Counted from the stretch's first letter, positions 15,728 to 23,869 are shown. The stretch is 33,710 nt of DNA from an uncultured Oscillospiraceae bacterium (GCA_949298535.1 CASFXA010000144.1:1-33710), one strand, 5' to 3'. A program made the numbers and translations. The notes: generated from the sequence alone by a model not told the origin.

Positions 15728-16306
15728 TTATAAAAAGTGATATAGGCGGCGATAGGTTTCCGCCGTTTCCATCACTTTGTTGACATAGGCTCTGGTATCC
15801 CCAAAGGGGATCATGGTGAGATTCTGGCCGTCGGGGGAATAGTTGCTGTCCGCCAGCCATCGGGTCACATTGCCCCAGCCGGCGTGATAAGCCGCAAGGG
15901 CGTTTTCCAGGGAACCAAATTCCTCCAGCAGCAGCGCCAGCGTCTGGGAGCCGTAGAAAATATTCTGTTCCGGATCCAGCAGCACCTCCCGGGGCTCTGC
16001 CGCTCCAGTTTCTCCCAATCGGTACCGGACCCAGCTGAGGGTGTCGGGGGTGATCTGCATCAAGCCCAACGCCCCTACGGAGGATTCTGCGTCCGGCTGA
16101 AAATTACTTTCGGTGCGGATGACGGCATACAGAACTGCTTCCTCCACACCGGAGCGAAGACTGTTTTCCTCCACAATTTCCTGATAACGCAAAGGGTAGG
16201 CCGCCTGATAAAAGCAGCGATAACCAGCCAGCAATACTCCGGCCCCCAGAATAAATACCATCAGCGCGAACAACAGATGGGAAAAGGGTTTCGTGATTTT
16301 CTTCAA
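15728..16306 (-). CDS. Membrane-anchored lytic transglycosylase (SLT domain)
   Basis: A 192-residue peptidoglycan lyase. The N-terminus is a basic tail and one membrane span (about 9-30) that anchors or exports the protein. Residues from about 43 form a goose-type lysozyme/SLT domain: AVIRTESNF with catalytic Glu66, then SSVGALGLMQITPDT, DPEQNIFYGSQTL and NALAAYHAGWGNVTRWL. It cleaves the MurNAc-GlcNAc bond to leave 1,6-anhydro ends, acting outside the membrane in wall remodelling, division or sporulation. It is small, with little besides the catalytic domain. It starts 22 bp after the coaE stop and is probably co-transcribed with coaE. Confidence 0.94.
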   Translation of the reverse strand: MKKITKPFSHLLFALMVFILGAGVLLAGYRCFYQAAYPLRYQEIVEENSLRSGVEEAVLYAVIRTESNFQPDAESSVGALGLMQITPDTLSWVRYRLGETGAAEPREVLLDPEQNIFYGSQTLALLLEEFGSLENALAAYHAGWGNVTRWLADSNYSPDGQNLTMIPFGDTRAYVNKVMETAETYRRLYHFL

Positions 16307-16328
16307 AAGCGCTTCTCCTTCTGCCGGA

Positions 16329-16922
16329 TTACAGACCCAAGTCGTTCAGCAGCTCCAGCACCGCCAGACGCAGCTCCACCGAGTCGCCGTTATTGTGAAT
16401 GAGGTAATCCGCCCGATCCGCAAAAAACTCGTCAGTATGTTGGCTGGACATCCGGCGCACCGCCAGCTCCGCCGTGATGTGATCCCGGGCGATGATCCGG
16501 CGGAGGCGAATGTCCGGATCAGCAGTGACCACCACAATCTTCTGACACAGCTTATCGGCTCCGCTCTCAAAGAGAGTGGGAGCGTCCAGAAAGATCAGTT
16601 TGGCGCCCCGCTCCCGGGCCCGCATGATGTCCAGCTCCGCCTCCTCCACAATGTAGGGAAAGATGATGCGGTTGAGCGTTTTCAGCTTTTCCTTGTCGGA
16701 AAAGACAATCTCCGCCAGGCGCCGGCGGTTCAGTTCTCCCTGGCTGTCTATAATGAGGGGAGAAAACTCCACCGCCAGGTCCACCAAGCAGCGGTTTCCC
16801 TTGGAGGCCACCCGTCTGGAAAGCTGGTCGCAATCAATGATCTCCACCCCCTGCCACTCCCGAAGCATCTGGCAGACAGTGGATTTGCCCGAGCCGGTGG
16901 GCCCGGTGAGTCCGACGATCAT
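16329..16922 (-). CDS. coaE: Dephospho-CoA kinase
   Basis: A 197-residue P-loop kinase that phosphorylates the 3'-hydroxyl of dephospho-CoA, the last step of coenzyme A synthesis. The protein starts directly with IVGLTGPTGSGKST (Walker A, residues 7-15). DCDQLSRRV follows (the Asp of the CoaE DxD-like motif), then the lid and CoA-binding part with LNRIIFPYI, FLDAPTLFESG and RRMSSQ. The ATG at 16922 is chosen over an upstream one at 16958 because GGAGGGG lies before it and the P-loop then sits at the usual distance. The Sua5-like gene ends 32 bp upstream, so the two probably share a transcript. Confidence 0.95.
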   Translation of the reverse strand: MIVGLTGPTGSGKSTVCQMLREWQGVEIIDCDQLSRRVASKGNRCLVDLAVEFSPLIIDSQGELNRRRLAEIVFSDKEKLKTLNRIIFPYIVEEAELDIMRARERGAKLIFLDAPTLFESGADKLCQKIVVVTADPDIRLRRIIARDHITAELAVRRMSSQHTDEFFADRADYLIHNNGDSVELRLAVLELLNDLGL

Positions 16923-16954
16923 GGTTATTACCCCTCCTTCAGTTCGGTGAATCA

Positions 16955-17989
16955 TCAAGTGGCTTCCACAACGTGGAAAGCGGCGGAACGGATCAGGCGG
17001 TTGTATACCGCCAGCCCCACGCCATCGGTATCAGGACAGTGGATATAGACCTGCCGGGCTCCCTTCTTATCCATTTCCCGAAGCAGATCAAAAATACGGT
17101 TGGCCTGGGTCAGGTGATCCTCCCGGGCCCCATAGCAGAGGCTGGGCGCCGTCAGTCCGGCGTCCTCCTCAAAGCAGATTGCCCACAGACCGGGACAGTT
17201 GTGGTCCCGGACATAGCGGGCAAAGGCCTCCCCGCTGCCCCGGACCAAGGTGACAGTCGCCTTTGGGGCGTAATGTTTGTATTTCATTCCGGGGGAGCTG
17301 ACCCGGGCGTCGGGAGAAAGCTGTTCCAGCACTCCCCGGTCCATCTCCACCTCTCCCAAAGTTTCCCGCAGCTGTTCCAGCGTCACCGCGCCGGGGCGCA
17401 GCAGCCGGGGGACCGCTCCGCAAAGGGTGACCACGGTGGACTCCACCCCCACTGCGCAGGGATCGCTCTGGACAATGGCGTCCACCCGTCCATCCAGATC
17501 GTCTACGCAGTGCTGCCAGGTGGTGGGGCTGGGGCTGCCGGAGCGATTGGCGGAGGGGGCTGCCAGAGGAACCCCTGCGGCCTGGATGATGGCCCGGGCC
17601 ACGGCGCTGGAAGGCATCCGGATCGCCACTGTGTCCAATCCTCCGGAGGTGGCCAGAGGAATCCGGTCCGTTTTGGGCAGAATCATGGTGAGAGGTCCGG
17701 GCCAGAACCGCTCAGCCAATCGGTGGGCGGCCGCCGGAATATCGGTAACCAGGTCTTCCATCATGGACATCTCGTGAATGTGAACGATGAGGGGATTGTC
17801 CTGTGGCCGGCCTTTGGCGGCAAAGATTCCCGCCACGGCCGTGGGATCCAGGGCGTTGGCCGCCAGGCCATATACCGTTTCGGTGGGAATGGCCACCAAT
17901 CCTCCTTCCCGCAGCAGGCGTCCGGCTTCCAGCAAAGCGGAACGATCCTGCCGGGGATCGTAAATCGGCAAAAGTTTTGTTTGTTTCAT
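16955..17989 (-). CDS. Threonylcarbamoyl-AMP synthase, Sua5 type
   Basis: A 344-residue enzyme making L-threonylcarbamoyl-AMP from threonine, bicarbonate and ATP for the t6A37 modification of ANN-decoding tRNAs. The YrdC domain (about 15-210) shows GGLVAIPTETVYGLAANA, FAAKGRPQDNPL and MPSSAVARAI. A linker with SPGMKYKHYAPKA at about 235-250 is the conserved Sua5 hinge. The C-terminal Sua5 domain (about 250-340) ends in the typical GVGLAVYNRLIRSAAFHV. This two-domain form is longer than the single-domain TsaC. It lies between prfA upstream and coaE downstream. In many Firmicutes ywlC also lies near prfA, which fits the call. Confidence 0.95.
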   Translation of the reverse strand: MKQTKLLPIYDPRQDRSALLEAGRLLREGGLVAIPTETVYGLAANALDPTAVAGIFAAKGRPQDNPLIVHIHEMSMMEDLVTDIPAAAHRLAERFWPGPLTMILPKTDRIPLATSGGLDTVAIRMPSSAVARAIIQAAGVPLAAPSANRSGSPSPTTWQHCVDDLDGRVDAIVQSDPCAVGVESTVVTLCGAVPRLLRPGAVTLEQLRETLGEVEMDRGVLEQLSPDARVSSPGMKYKHYAPKATVTLVRGSGEAFARYVRDHNCPGLWAICFEEDAGLTAPSLCYGAREDHLTQANRIFDLLREMDKKGARQVYIHCPDTDGVGLAVYNRLIRSAAFHVVEAT

Positions 17990-18084
17990 CAGTGGATTCG
18001 CTTCCTTTGGATGATGATTCAGGATGGGACGAGAAAAGATGGGCTTTCCGCAAGGGATCTTCCAACGGGGCAGAGGGGAGCGGA

Positions 18085-19161
18085 TTACTCCTCCTGCTGG
18101 CCGCTGAGGCGCTGGGCCTGATAGTGAGCGGTGAGGGCGTCGATGATCTCGTCCAGAGCGCCGTCCAGCACGGCCTGGAGCTTATAAAGGGTGAGATTGA
18201 TCCGATGATCGGTCACCCGCCCCTGGGGATAATTATAGGTACGGATCCGTTCGCTCCGGTCGCCGGTGCCCACCTGATTTTTCCGCTGGCTGGCAATGCG
18301 GTCCTCCTGCTCCTGCTGTTTTTGTTTCAGCAGCCGGGAACGAAGGACCCGCAGGGCTTTATCCTTGTTTTTATACTGGCTTCGTTCGTCCTGGCACTCC
18401 ACCACCATGCCGGTGGGCAGGTGTGTAACCCGGATGGCGGAGCTGGTTTTATTGATATGCTGGCCGCCGGCTCCGCTGGAGCGGAAGGTATCGATTTTCA
18501 GGTCCTTGGGATCGATTTCCAGCTCCACCTCCTCCGCCTCCGGCAGCACCGCCACTGTGACGGTGGAGGTGTGGATGCGTCCCTGGGTTTCCGTCTCCGG
18601 AACCCGCTGCACCCGATGGACGCCGCTTTCATATTTGAGGCGGGAATAGGCGCCGTCTCCGGCGATGGAAAAGCTGACTTCCTTGCAGCCTCCCAGCTCC
18701 GTTTCATTGAGGTTGAGGATTTCCCAGCGCCAGCCCCGGCTTTCCCCGTACATGGAGTACATCCGCAGCAGACTGTGGGCAAAGAGGGCCGCTTCCTCTC
18801 CGCCGGCCCCAGCCCGGATTTCCACAATGACGTTTTTGTCGTCGTTGGGATCCCGGGGCAGCAGCAGGATCTTCAGTTCCCCGGCGGCAGCCTCCGCTTT
18901 TTCCCGGTTTTCCCGCAGCTCATTCTCCACCATTTCCCGGAAATCCCGTTCCAGGCCGCCTTCCTCCAGCAGCTGCCGGGCCTCCTCGGCGGCCTCCCTG
19001 GCCTGGGTGTATTCCCGATATTTTTCCACAATGGGCCCCAGAGCGGCGTATTCCTTCATCAGCTCCCGATATTTTTGATTGTCGCTGACAATCTGAGGCT
19101 GCGTAAGCATCTGGCCGATTTCCTCATACCGGGTCTGTGTGGCTTGCAGTTGATCGAACAT
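18085..19161 (-). CDS. prfA: Peptide chain release factor 1
   Basis: A 358-residue class I release factor that recognises UAA and UAG and triggers hydrolysis of peptidyl-tRNA. The catalytic GGQ motif is at residues 232-234 within [14 protein letters not shown]. The codon-recognition tripeptide is PET at 188-190 in [19 protein letters not shown]; this matches the RF1 position (PAT in E. coli) and separates it from RF2 with its SPF. The N-terminal helical domain and the GAGGEEA domain are intact. The ATG at 19161 has GGAGG eight bases before it; a longer frame to 19194 lacks the family start. It follows the DUF951 gene after 39 bp, in one transcript. Confidence 0.97.
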   Translation of the reverse strand: MFDQLQATQTRYEEIGQMLTQPQIVSDNQKYRELMKEYAALGPIVEKYREYTQAREAAEEARQLLEEGGLERDFREMVENELRENREKAEAAAGELKILLLPRDPNDDKNVIVEIRAGAGGEEAALFAHSLLRMYSMYGESRGWRWEILNLNETELGGCKEVSFSIAGDGAYSRLKYESGVHRVQRVPETETQGRIHTSTVTVAVLPEAEEVELEIDPKDLKIDTFRSSGAGGQHINKTSSAIRVTHLPTGMVVECQDERSQYKNKDKALRVLRSRLLKQKQQEQEDRIASQRKNQVGTGDRSERIRTYNYPQGRVTDHRINLTLYKLQAVLDGALDEIIDALTAHYQAQRLSGQQEE

Positions 19162-19200
19162 TCCATGATCCTCCGTCGATAGATTCCCGGGCAAACCGGC

Positions 19201-19389
19201 TCAGGGCTGAGGTTCACGATGGATCCGCTTAATGTTGCGTTCCACCTTCAGCCGGGGAACCATCACCAAATGGCCGCATTTTTGGCAGCGGATCTTGAAG
19301 TCCATTCCCACCCGGGTCACCAAAAAAAGATTACAGCCGCAGGGATGAGGCTTTTTCATTTCCAGCACATCCCCCACCTGCACATCCAT
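19201..19389 (-). CDS. DUF951 family protein
   Basis: A 62-residue conserved Firmicute protein of unknown function. It shows the family core VGDVLEMKKPHPCG, then VTRVGMDFKIRCQKCGH and VMVPRLKVER. Cysteines in HPCGC and CQKCGH suggest one bound zinc in a small beta-barrel. GGAGGCGGG lies upstream of the ATG. It is the first gene of a transcript with prfA, preceded by a clear promoter and a hairpin-bearing leader (19417-19442). DUF951 genes are often near ribosome or cell-cycle genes, so a translation-linked role is possible but unproven. Confidence 0.93.
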   Translation of the reverse strand: MDVQVGDVLEMKKPHPCGCNLFLVTRVGMDFKIRCQKCGHLVMVPRLKVERNIKRIHREPQP

Positions 19390-19453
19390 CCTTACCCGCC
19401 TCCTTTTCCGGCAACTGCCCGTTCCCTTTCCCGGAAACGGGCTACATCAAAAT

Positions 19454-19483
19454 ATTATATCATACTCTCTCCCAAAATCGCAA
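19454..19483 (-). promoter_or_regulatory. Promoter of the DUF951-prfA transcript
   Basis: On the minus strand TTGCGA (19483-19478) and a perfect TATAAT (19459-19454) are spaced by 18 bp, about 65 bp upstream of the DUF951 start. The leader between contains a GCCCGTT/AACGGGC hairpin at 19417-19442. Confidence 0.75.
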
Positions 19484-19605
19484 CGCCTGGCGCATGGTTA
19501 CCGTCTTTTCAGCAAAAAATAAGGAATACTGACAGGGAGGGATGGCCTCCGGGGGCAAATCTGCCGCCGGGGGCTGAAAAAAGATGAAAGAAAGGAAGAA
19601 TTTCC

Positions 19606-19905
19606 ATGCAGGTGATGATTACAGCGGTTTTTGGCAGCAGACAGCAGGCGGAATGGGCCGCCTCAGCCCTGTGGGGGATGGGGGGAGAAACCCCTGTTTC
19701 CGTCTCCCTGGAGTTGGGGGAAGCGGGAAAATTTTCCGTCGTCACTGCCGCCACGGGATTTTCCAATCTGAGGGAACCCCAGAGGAGAGAGAAGGAAGGG
19801 GAGGGCAAGGCGCTGCTGCGATTGCGATGCGACAGCAGCGAACAGCAGCGGATGATGGGAGAGCTGGCGGCGCTGGGCGCGCAGCGGATTTCCTCAGAAA
19901 GCTGA
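19606..19905 (+). CDS. Small conserved-looking protein of unknown function
   Basis: A 99-residue soluble protein. AAAGGAAG lies seven bases before the ATG, and a terminator follows directly, so it is a complete single-gene unit. It opens with ITAVFGSRQQAEWAASALWGMG, which resembles the start of YflT/general-stress-17M-like domains (strand, then an Ala-rich helix pairing residues across the sheet). It ends with a second strand and helix unit ALLRLRCDSSEQQRMMGELAALGAQ. The middle is basic and variable. The resemblance is only a pattern by eye. It is transcribed away from DUF951/prfA. Confidence 0.7.
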   Translation: MQVMITAVFGSRQQAEWAASALWGMGGETPVSVSLELGEAGKFSVVTAATGFSNLREPQRREKEGEGKALLRLRCDSSEQQRMMGELAALGAQRISSES

Positions 19906-19916
19906 ACAGGACAAAA

Positions 19917-19960
19917 CCCCCACCGGATCTCTGGAGAAAAGATTCGGTGGGGGCTCTGTT
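19917..19960 (+). terminator. Terminator of the 99-residue protein gene
   Basis: A 14-bp stem (19917-19930 with 19940-19953) topped by a 9-base loop is followed by CTCTGTTT. A second GC-rich hairpin pair (19992-20038) lies beyond it and may serve the convergent minus-strand gene. Confidence 0.75.
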
Positions 19961-20055
19961 TATGGAGAAAAACGGGATTCAGGGGAATCCCGGAACCGGC
20001 GCCGGCGTACTTGCTCGGTTACCGGCGCGGATGGTTCCAGTTCAGTGAGAACCGA

Positions 20056-20613
20056 TTATTTCTTCAGGGAAACCGCGCCAGCGGCAACCAGAGAAACAAC
20101 AGCCAGAGCGGTAGCTACGCCGACAACGTCGTTAGCGCCGGTCTCGGGGTTCTCGGTGGTGGTGTCATCGGTCTCGCCGTCGCCGTCAGTATCAACAGCG
20201 GCAGAAACATCCAGCTCGATGTCGGAGATGACATAGGAAGCGGAGGAACGGATCTTGCCGGTGTAGGCATAAGCGTCCTCGTCCCACTTCAGGCCGGAAG
20301 AGGCCACTTTGCCGTCCTTGATGGCATAGACATACTCGTCCTCATCAGCATAGACTTCCAGATCCATAGCGGTGGGGAAGCCGTTGGTGTAAATGTTCAC
20401 GAAGGACATCTCAGCATCGGGATAAGCCTTGAGAATATCGGTGTCGGCATCCTCGTCGTAATCATAGAAGACCTCATCGCCGTCATAGACGCGGCCTTCC
20501 AGATAAGCGACGTCGCCCAGATCAACGCTCATGGTGCCGTAGGAAGCATCTTCGCCGCCTTCATCCTTGTCAAAGCAGATGATCTTGCCCAGATCGTTTT
20601 CATCCAGATCCAT
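20056..20613 (-). CDS. Surface protein with NPETG sorting-type C-terminus, N-terminus apparently missing
   Basis: The frame gives 185 residues from the ATG at 20613. The C-terminus has a wall-anchoring layout: a Thr/Glu-rich spacer, NPETG, a hydrophobic span (VVGVATALAVVSLVAAGAV) and the tail SLKK. This resembles the NPXTG-anchored proteins of Clostridia. The body is very acidic (runs such as VYDGDEVFYDYDEDADTD) and contains DTDGDGETDD, a possible calcium-binding loop. No signal peptide precedes it, which a sortase substrate needs. The frame keeps a similar character for 12 codons before the ATG, up to a TGA near 20649, and then the sequence becomes AT-rich. It is probably the 3' remnant of a larger secreted protein. 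An AAGGAAG before the ATG might still permit translation. Confidence 0.6.
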   Translation of the reverse strand: MDLDENDLGKIICFDKDEGGEDASYGTMSVDLGDVAYLEGRVYDGDEVFYDYDEDADTDILKAYPDAEMSFVNIYTNGFPTAMDLEVYADEDEYVYAIKDGKVASSGLKWDEDAYAYTGKIRSSASYVISDIELDVSAAVDTDGDGETDDTTTENPETGANDVVGVATALAVVSLVAAGAVSLKK

Positions 20614-20918
20614 GTCTTCCTTAGTTACATTATTGTAATCAATATTTCACAAATATCGTGCATTATTCGCACTTTTAGTCCATGAAAAAACAAAAATGCA
20701 AGCGCAATAGTGCAAATATGATGAAGATGGGAAAATATGTATTTTTAGCCATTAAAATTTCAAATATGACAAATATCATTTTGATAACAAAAGAAAAAGA
20801 GGTCTTGTTTTTCAAAACAAAAAGTTGATAATGGAATTGTTGTTTTCTAACGATTTTTAAGCCAAGCAGGGCAATGTCCCTCAAAATATAAAGGCGGAAA
20901 CCAGAAGGAGTGAAAAGG
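20614..20918. other. AT-rich island between the surface-protein remnant and the regulator gene
   Basis: About 250 bp (20630-20880) is far more AT-rich than its surroundings. The heptamer CAAATAT occurs four times in the same orientation (20650, 20713, 20761, 20770). GTGC/GCAC arms form a small hairpin near 20658-20672. No convincing gene or clear sigma-70 promoter is seen. It is either a divergent regulatory region or foreign sequence that joins at the break of the surface-protein gene. Confidence 0.5.
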
Positions 20919-21626
20919 ATGGAGAAAAAGCAGATGGAGCTGTTAAAAAAGGAGGAGCAGATTCACCGGCTGCTGGTCAGCAGTTTGCGCCGGGAGGGAT
21001 TTGAAACGCTGGAGGCAATGGATCTGGAGGAGGACGCTGCAAGTGGGGAACAGGTTATCCTGCTTTCTCTGTCCACCATTTTAATGGATGGGGAGGAATT
21101 TAAAAAACGGCGTCCCCAGGTGGAGTACTACACGAGTCCTCAAATGGTGATACGCTTATTGGGCCAACTGGATCAGGATAAAGATGGAAAGGACATTGAA
21201 CTGTGTTGCCATGCCAAACCCATCCTGATGGCAGTTCGGCTGACGCAGGGCAATACCATCAACCGGATGCCGGAAAGTATCCCTGATATGACCTTTGGTC
21301 CCCTGACCATTCAATACCGCAAACGACAATGTGTTCTGTCGGGGAAAAATCTGAATCTGACCCGGAAAGAATTGGATCTTCTTGTATATATGGCTCACTA
21401 CCGCAATCTGCCGCTGACGCGGGGACAATTACTGGATGCTGTGTGGGGAAAGGAACAAGGGAGCAGCAGGGATGTGCGCACCGTGGATACCCACATAAAA
21501 CGGCTGCGGATCAAGCTGGGCCCCTGCAGCCGGCTGGTGGAGACAGTGCGGGGAGTAGGCTATTGTTTTCGCTGGCAGGATCAGCCGCTGCTGGGGGAGG
21601 ATCATCGGCTGTTCAAAATTGTTTGA
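20919..21626 (+). CDS. OmpR/PhoB-type winged-helix regulator with degenerate receiver domain
   Basis: A 235-residue regulator counted from the ATG at 20919 (GAAGGAG eight bases upstream). A GTG three codons earlier is possible but overlaps that site. Residues of about 128-225 form a PhoB-type winged helix: FGPLTIQYRKRQCVLSGK, LTRKELDLLVYMAHYRNL, and RDVRTVDTHIKRLRIKLG closing with VRGVGYCF. The N-terminal part looks like an eroded receiver: IHRLLVSSLRREGFETLEA fits helix 1 and strand 2, and VILLSLSTILMDGEEF fits the strand with the phosphorylated Asp. There Ser50 stands where Asp is expected, and the acidic pair is absent. It therefore probably works without phosphorylation. No histidine kinase is adjacent. 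The terminator stem overlaps its stop codon. Confidence 0.85.
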   Translation: MEKKQMELLKKEEQIHRLLVSSLRREGFETLEAMDLEEDAASGEQVILLSLSTILMDGEEFKKRRPQVEYYTSPQMVIRLLGQLDQDKDGKDIELCCHAKPILMAVRLTQGNTINRMPESIPDMTFGPLTIQYRKRQCVLSGKNLNLTRKELDLLVYMAHYRNLPLTRGQLLDAVWGKEQGSSRDVRTVDTHIKRLRIKLGPCSRLVETVRGVGYCFRWQDQPLLGEDHRLFKIV

Positions 21627-21669
21627 GCCGGCAAAAGTTTCTTTGCCAGAGGAAAATTTGCCGGCTCAA
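21623..21669 (+). terminator. Hairpin overlapping the stop codon of the regulator gene
   Basis: A perfect 13-bp stem (21623-21635 with 21657-21669) includes the TGA at 21624-21626. It is followed by an A-run and then TTTTT, so the fit to an intrinsic terminator is partial. Confidence 0.6.
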
Positions 21670-21699
21670 AAAAATTTTTGAAAAAAATCGAAAAAAGTA

Positions 21700-21728
21700 T
21701 TGACTTTCCAATATGGGTAGGATATAAT
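21700..21728 (+). promoter_or_regulatory. Promoter of tRNA-Ala
   Basis: TTGACT (21700-21705), a 17-bp spacer and a perfect TATAAT (21723-21728) lie about 40 bp upstream of the tRNA. Confidence 0.85.
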
Positions 21729-21769
21729 AACAAAGCGCTCTCCGGTAAGGGGCCGCGCGAAAAGAATAT

Positions 21770-21845
<76 letters not shown>

Positions 21846-21849
21846 AATA

Positions 21850-21885
21850 AAAAATCACCGCAGCAATGGCTGCGGTGATTTTTTG
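21850..21885 (+). terminator. Terminator of tRNA-Ala
   Basis: A stem of about 14 bp with an AATG loop (stem 21851-21864 with 21869-21882) ends in a run of six T. It begins a few bases after the CCA end. Confidence 0.9.
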
Positions 21886-22352
21886 CGTCCTCTTGTTTAC
21901 AGAGCAAAAGAGATATTCTCAATGGAGAAAGCCGAAGGAAATACAATTTTATTTTTCTTCATCCTTTTCTGCCCTTACGCTCCAGAGAAAAGAGGCTGCA
22001 GCTGTTGAAAGAAAAAAGCAAATAGAGTTAACCCGTTTTAGGAGAAAGGATGGATTCTGTCGTTTTCGGACAGGCTTGGCAGAAGGGCTTCAGGTGTCAG
22101 AAGGTTTTCCTCAGTTGCTACAGCAAACAATGCCGTTGCTTTATTCAGGATAGCGGTTCCGGTGGAGTTCGGCGCAGTAGCCACTGTGGGCGACAGCTTT
22201 GTCAACTGCAACGGGGCTTCTGGAGAAGACATTTGCGCCAATTGCGATGTGATCCCTCCGGTTTCCGCTCTCCAGTCGGAGGGTTGACGTTTTTATAAAA
22301 GAAAAAATCCCTCGGTTTCTCCAGGTTTGATGAGGAGGAGGGATTAGTTTTG
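21886..22352. other. Intergenic stretch with no recognisable gene
   Basis: Short overlapping open frames exist on both strands. The best-looking is on minus: 67 codons from an ATG at 22241 to 22038, with balanced composition (for example SPTVATAPNSTGTAILNKAT). It lacks a well-placed Shine-Dalgarno, and I match it to nothing. A plus-strand frame over the same bases is also open but lacks a start. An AATCCCTC/GAGGGATT hairpin lies near 22307-22346. This may be decayed coding sequence. Confidence 0.4.
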
Positions 22353-22394
22353 GCGGAAAGTCTTGAGCGATCAGGGCTTTCCGCTTTGTTTTAA
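22353..22394 (+). terminator. Terminator-like hairpin with T-rich tail
   Basis: An 8-bp GCGGAAAG/CTTTCCGC stem (22353-22360 with 22377-22384) is followed by TTTGTTTTAATTT. No clear gene precedes it on +, which suggests an unrecognised or decayed transcript upstream. Confidence 0.6.
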
Positions 22395-22572
22395 TTTGAA
22401 ATATTTCCGCAAAAAGCTGGTTTGCTGAATACGATCAAGAAAAATCTTTCCGGAACGGCAGGAGGAAAAAGACTTGCTGCATTTTTGTCGAATCGTTCCC
22501 CGGCCTCGTCCCACCTTTGTGTTTGCAGCAATAAGGCGGCAGGAAAAACTGAACCTGGAAAAAAGACAAACT

Positions 22573-23634
22573 TTACCGAAACAGATGAATGTGTCCCGCC
22601 CGGTCCAGATGCAGCAGCAGCGTCAGCACAATCGGAGCCAGAATCAGCCCTCCAAAGCCCCCCAGGCGCAGCCCCAGGTACATGGACAGGATGGTGGCCA
22701 GGGGATGGAGGCCGATGCGGTTGCCCAGAAGCTTCGGTTCCAGAATGGTCCGCACGACGGTGACCACCCCATAAAGGATCAGGATTCCGGCGCCCAGGGG
22801 CCCCTGACCGGTGAGAAGGAGATAAAGCCCCCAGGGGATCAGGATGCTGCCGCTGCCCAGGATGGGAAGAATGTCCACCGCAGCCACCAGCAGCCCCATC
22901 ACCGCAAAATACTCCACCCGCAGCAGCCACAGCCCCACCGCCACTTCTCCGAAGGTCAGGAGCATCAGCAGAAAATAGGCTTCCACTACCCGGCGCCCGG
23001 TGTCCATCAGATAGACTTTGGATTCTAAAACGGTTTTTTGGGCGGAGCGGGGCAGCTGCCGCAGCAGGAAAGAGGAGATTTGTTGGTAGTCCATCAGAAA
23101 GAAGAAGGAGGAAAGAATGGCGAAGGAAAGGGCCAGCAAAAAAGCGGGAAGATGTCCGGCGAAATCAGCGCCCTGACGCATCGCCGCGGTGGAAAGGGTG
23201 GAAACGCCCTCTTCCGCCAGTCTGGTCAATTGGTTGGAAAGCTGATCCATCTGACGGGAAGCGGCAGGAAAAAAGCGTTGGAGCCAACCGATACACTGAT
23301 CCCCCAGGCGGGTGATGCCGGGATGGATCTCCTGGGCGAACAATTCCGGCAAACGGGTAAACAATGCGGCTCCCTGAGCGAAGAGAAGAAAACCCAGGTT
23401 CCACAGCAGCATCCCGAAAACCGCGTAAAACAGCAGACAAGCTGCCGCTGCCGAGGCCTTCCAGCTCATTCGGGTCAGGCTCCGGATCCCCCGGGCCGCG
23501 GGACGCAGCGCCACAGCCACCGCTCCTCCCGCCAGAAAGGGCCACAGACAGGGAAGAACCCAGTGGAAAAGCACCCAGGCCAGCGCCCCGGCGGCAACGG
23601 CACAGGCAAAGCCCTTGAGAAATCGTTCTTCCAT
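22573..23634 (-). CDS. ytvI: Sporulation integral membrane protein YtvI (AI-2E transporter superfamily)
   Basis: A 353-residue polytopic membrane protein. It opens with two hydrophobic segments, and a long extracytoplasmic or amphipathic region with Leu-rich helices occupies about 85-145. The superfamily core then follows: AAVDILPILGSGSILIPWGLYLLLTG at about 257-282 and EPKLLGNRIGLHPLATILSMYLG at about 305-327. These are typical of the YtvI branch, in which an inner membrane protein is made in the mother cell during spore formation. AGGAGGAAGG precedes the ATG. It is a single gene with no partner nearby and indicates that the host or its ancestors form spores. The molecule transported, if any, is unknown. 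The call to YtvI rather than a general AI-2E family exporter is from overall pattern. Confidence 0.87.
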   Translation of the reverse strand: MEERFLKGFACAVAAGALAWVLFHWVLPCLWPFLAGGAVAVALRPAARGIRSLTRMSWKASAAAACLLFYAVFGMLLWNLGFLLFAQGAALFTRLPELFAQEIHPGITRLGDQCIGWLQRFFPAASRQMDQLSNQLTRLAEEGVSTLSTAAMRQGADFAGHLPAFLLALSFAILSSFFFLMDYQQISSFLLRQLPRSAQKTVLESKVYLMDTGRRVVEAYFLLMLLTFGEVAVGLWLLRVEYFAVMGLLVAAVDILPILGSGSILIPWGLYLLLTGQGPLGAGILILYGVVTVVRTILEPKLLGNRIGLHPLATILSMYLGLRLGGFGGLILAPIVLTLLLHLDRAGHIHLFR

Positions 23635-23869
23635 GGCCTTCCTCCTGATCTGATAAAGAATCCTTTCTTCCTTTTATACTTATACGGCAAAAAAGGCGGA
23701 TCCATACCCGGAAAAATTTGTACGCCCCCTGCTGCCGCTGTAAAGGAACGGATGCTGCAAAAATAAAATCGGAGGAGGGATCAGCAGGAAAATCCACGAC
23801 CCAGCGACAGAGTGTCCGTGAAAAACAAAAAAAGCGGCAGATTGTGGATGAATTTCGTCATTTCCGCCA
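23635..23869. other. Intergenic region between ytvI and the threonine/lysine operon
   Basis: The stretch separates divergent genes. A short run TTTTATACTTATACGG lies just upstream of ytvI and may be part of its promoter. Small open frames here lack motifs or ribosome sites and are not called. No T-box or other known leader motif is seen. Confidence 0.4.

Noticed and set aside
14029-15783. 584-codon plus-strand frame antisense to the M18 aminopeptidase
   Set aside because: The minus strand has all M18 metal motifs and a strong ribosome site; the plus frame overlaps rarA's end and has no motifs.
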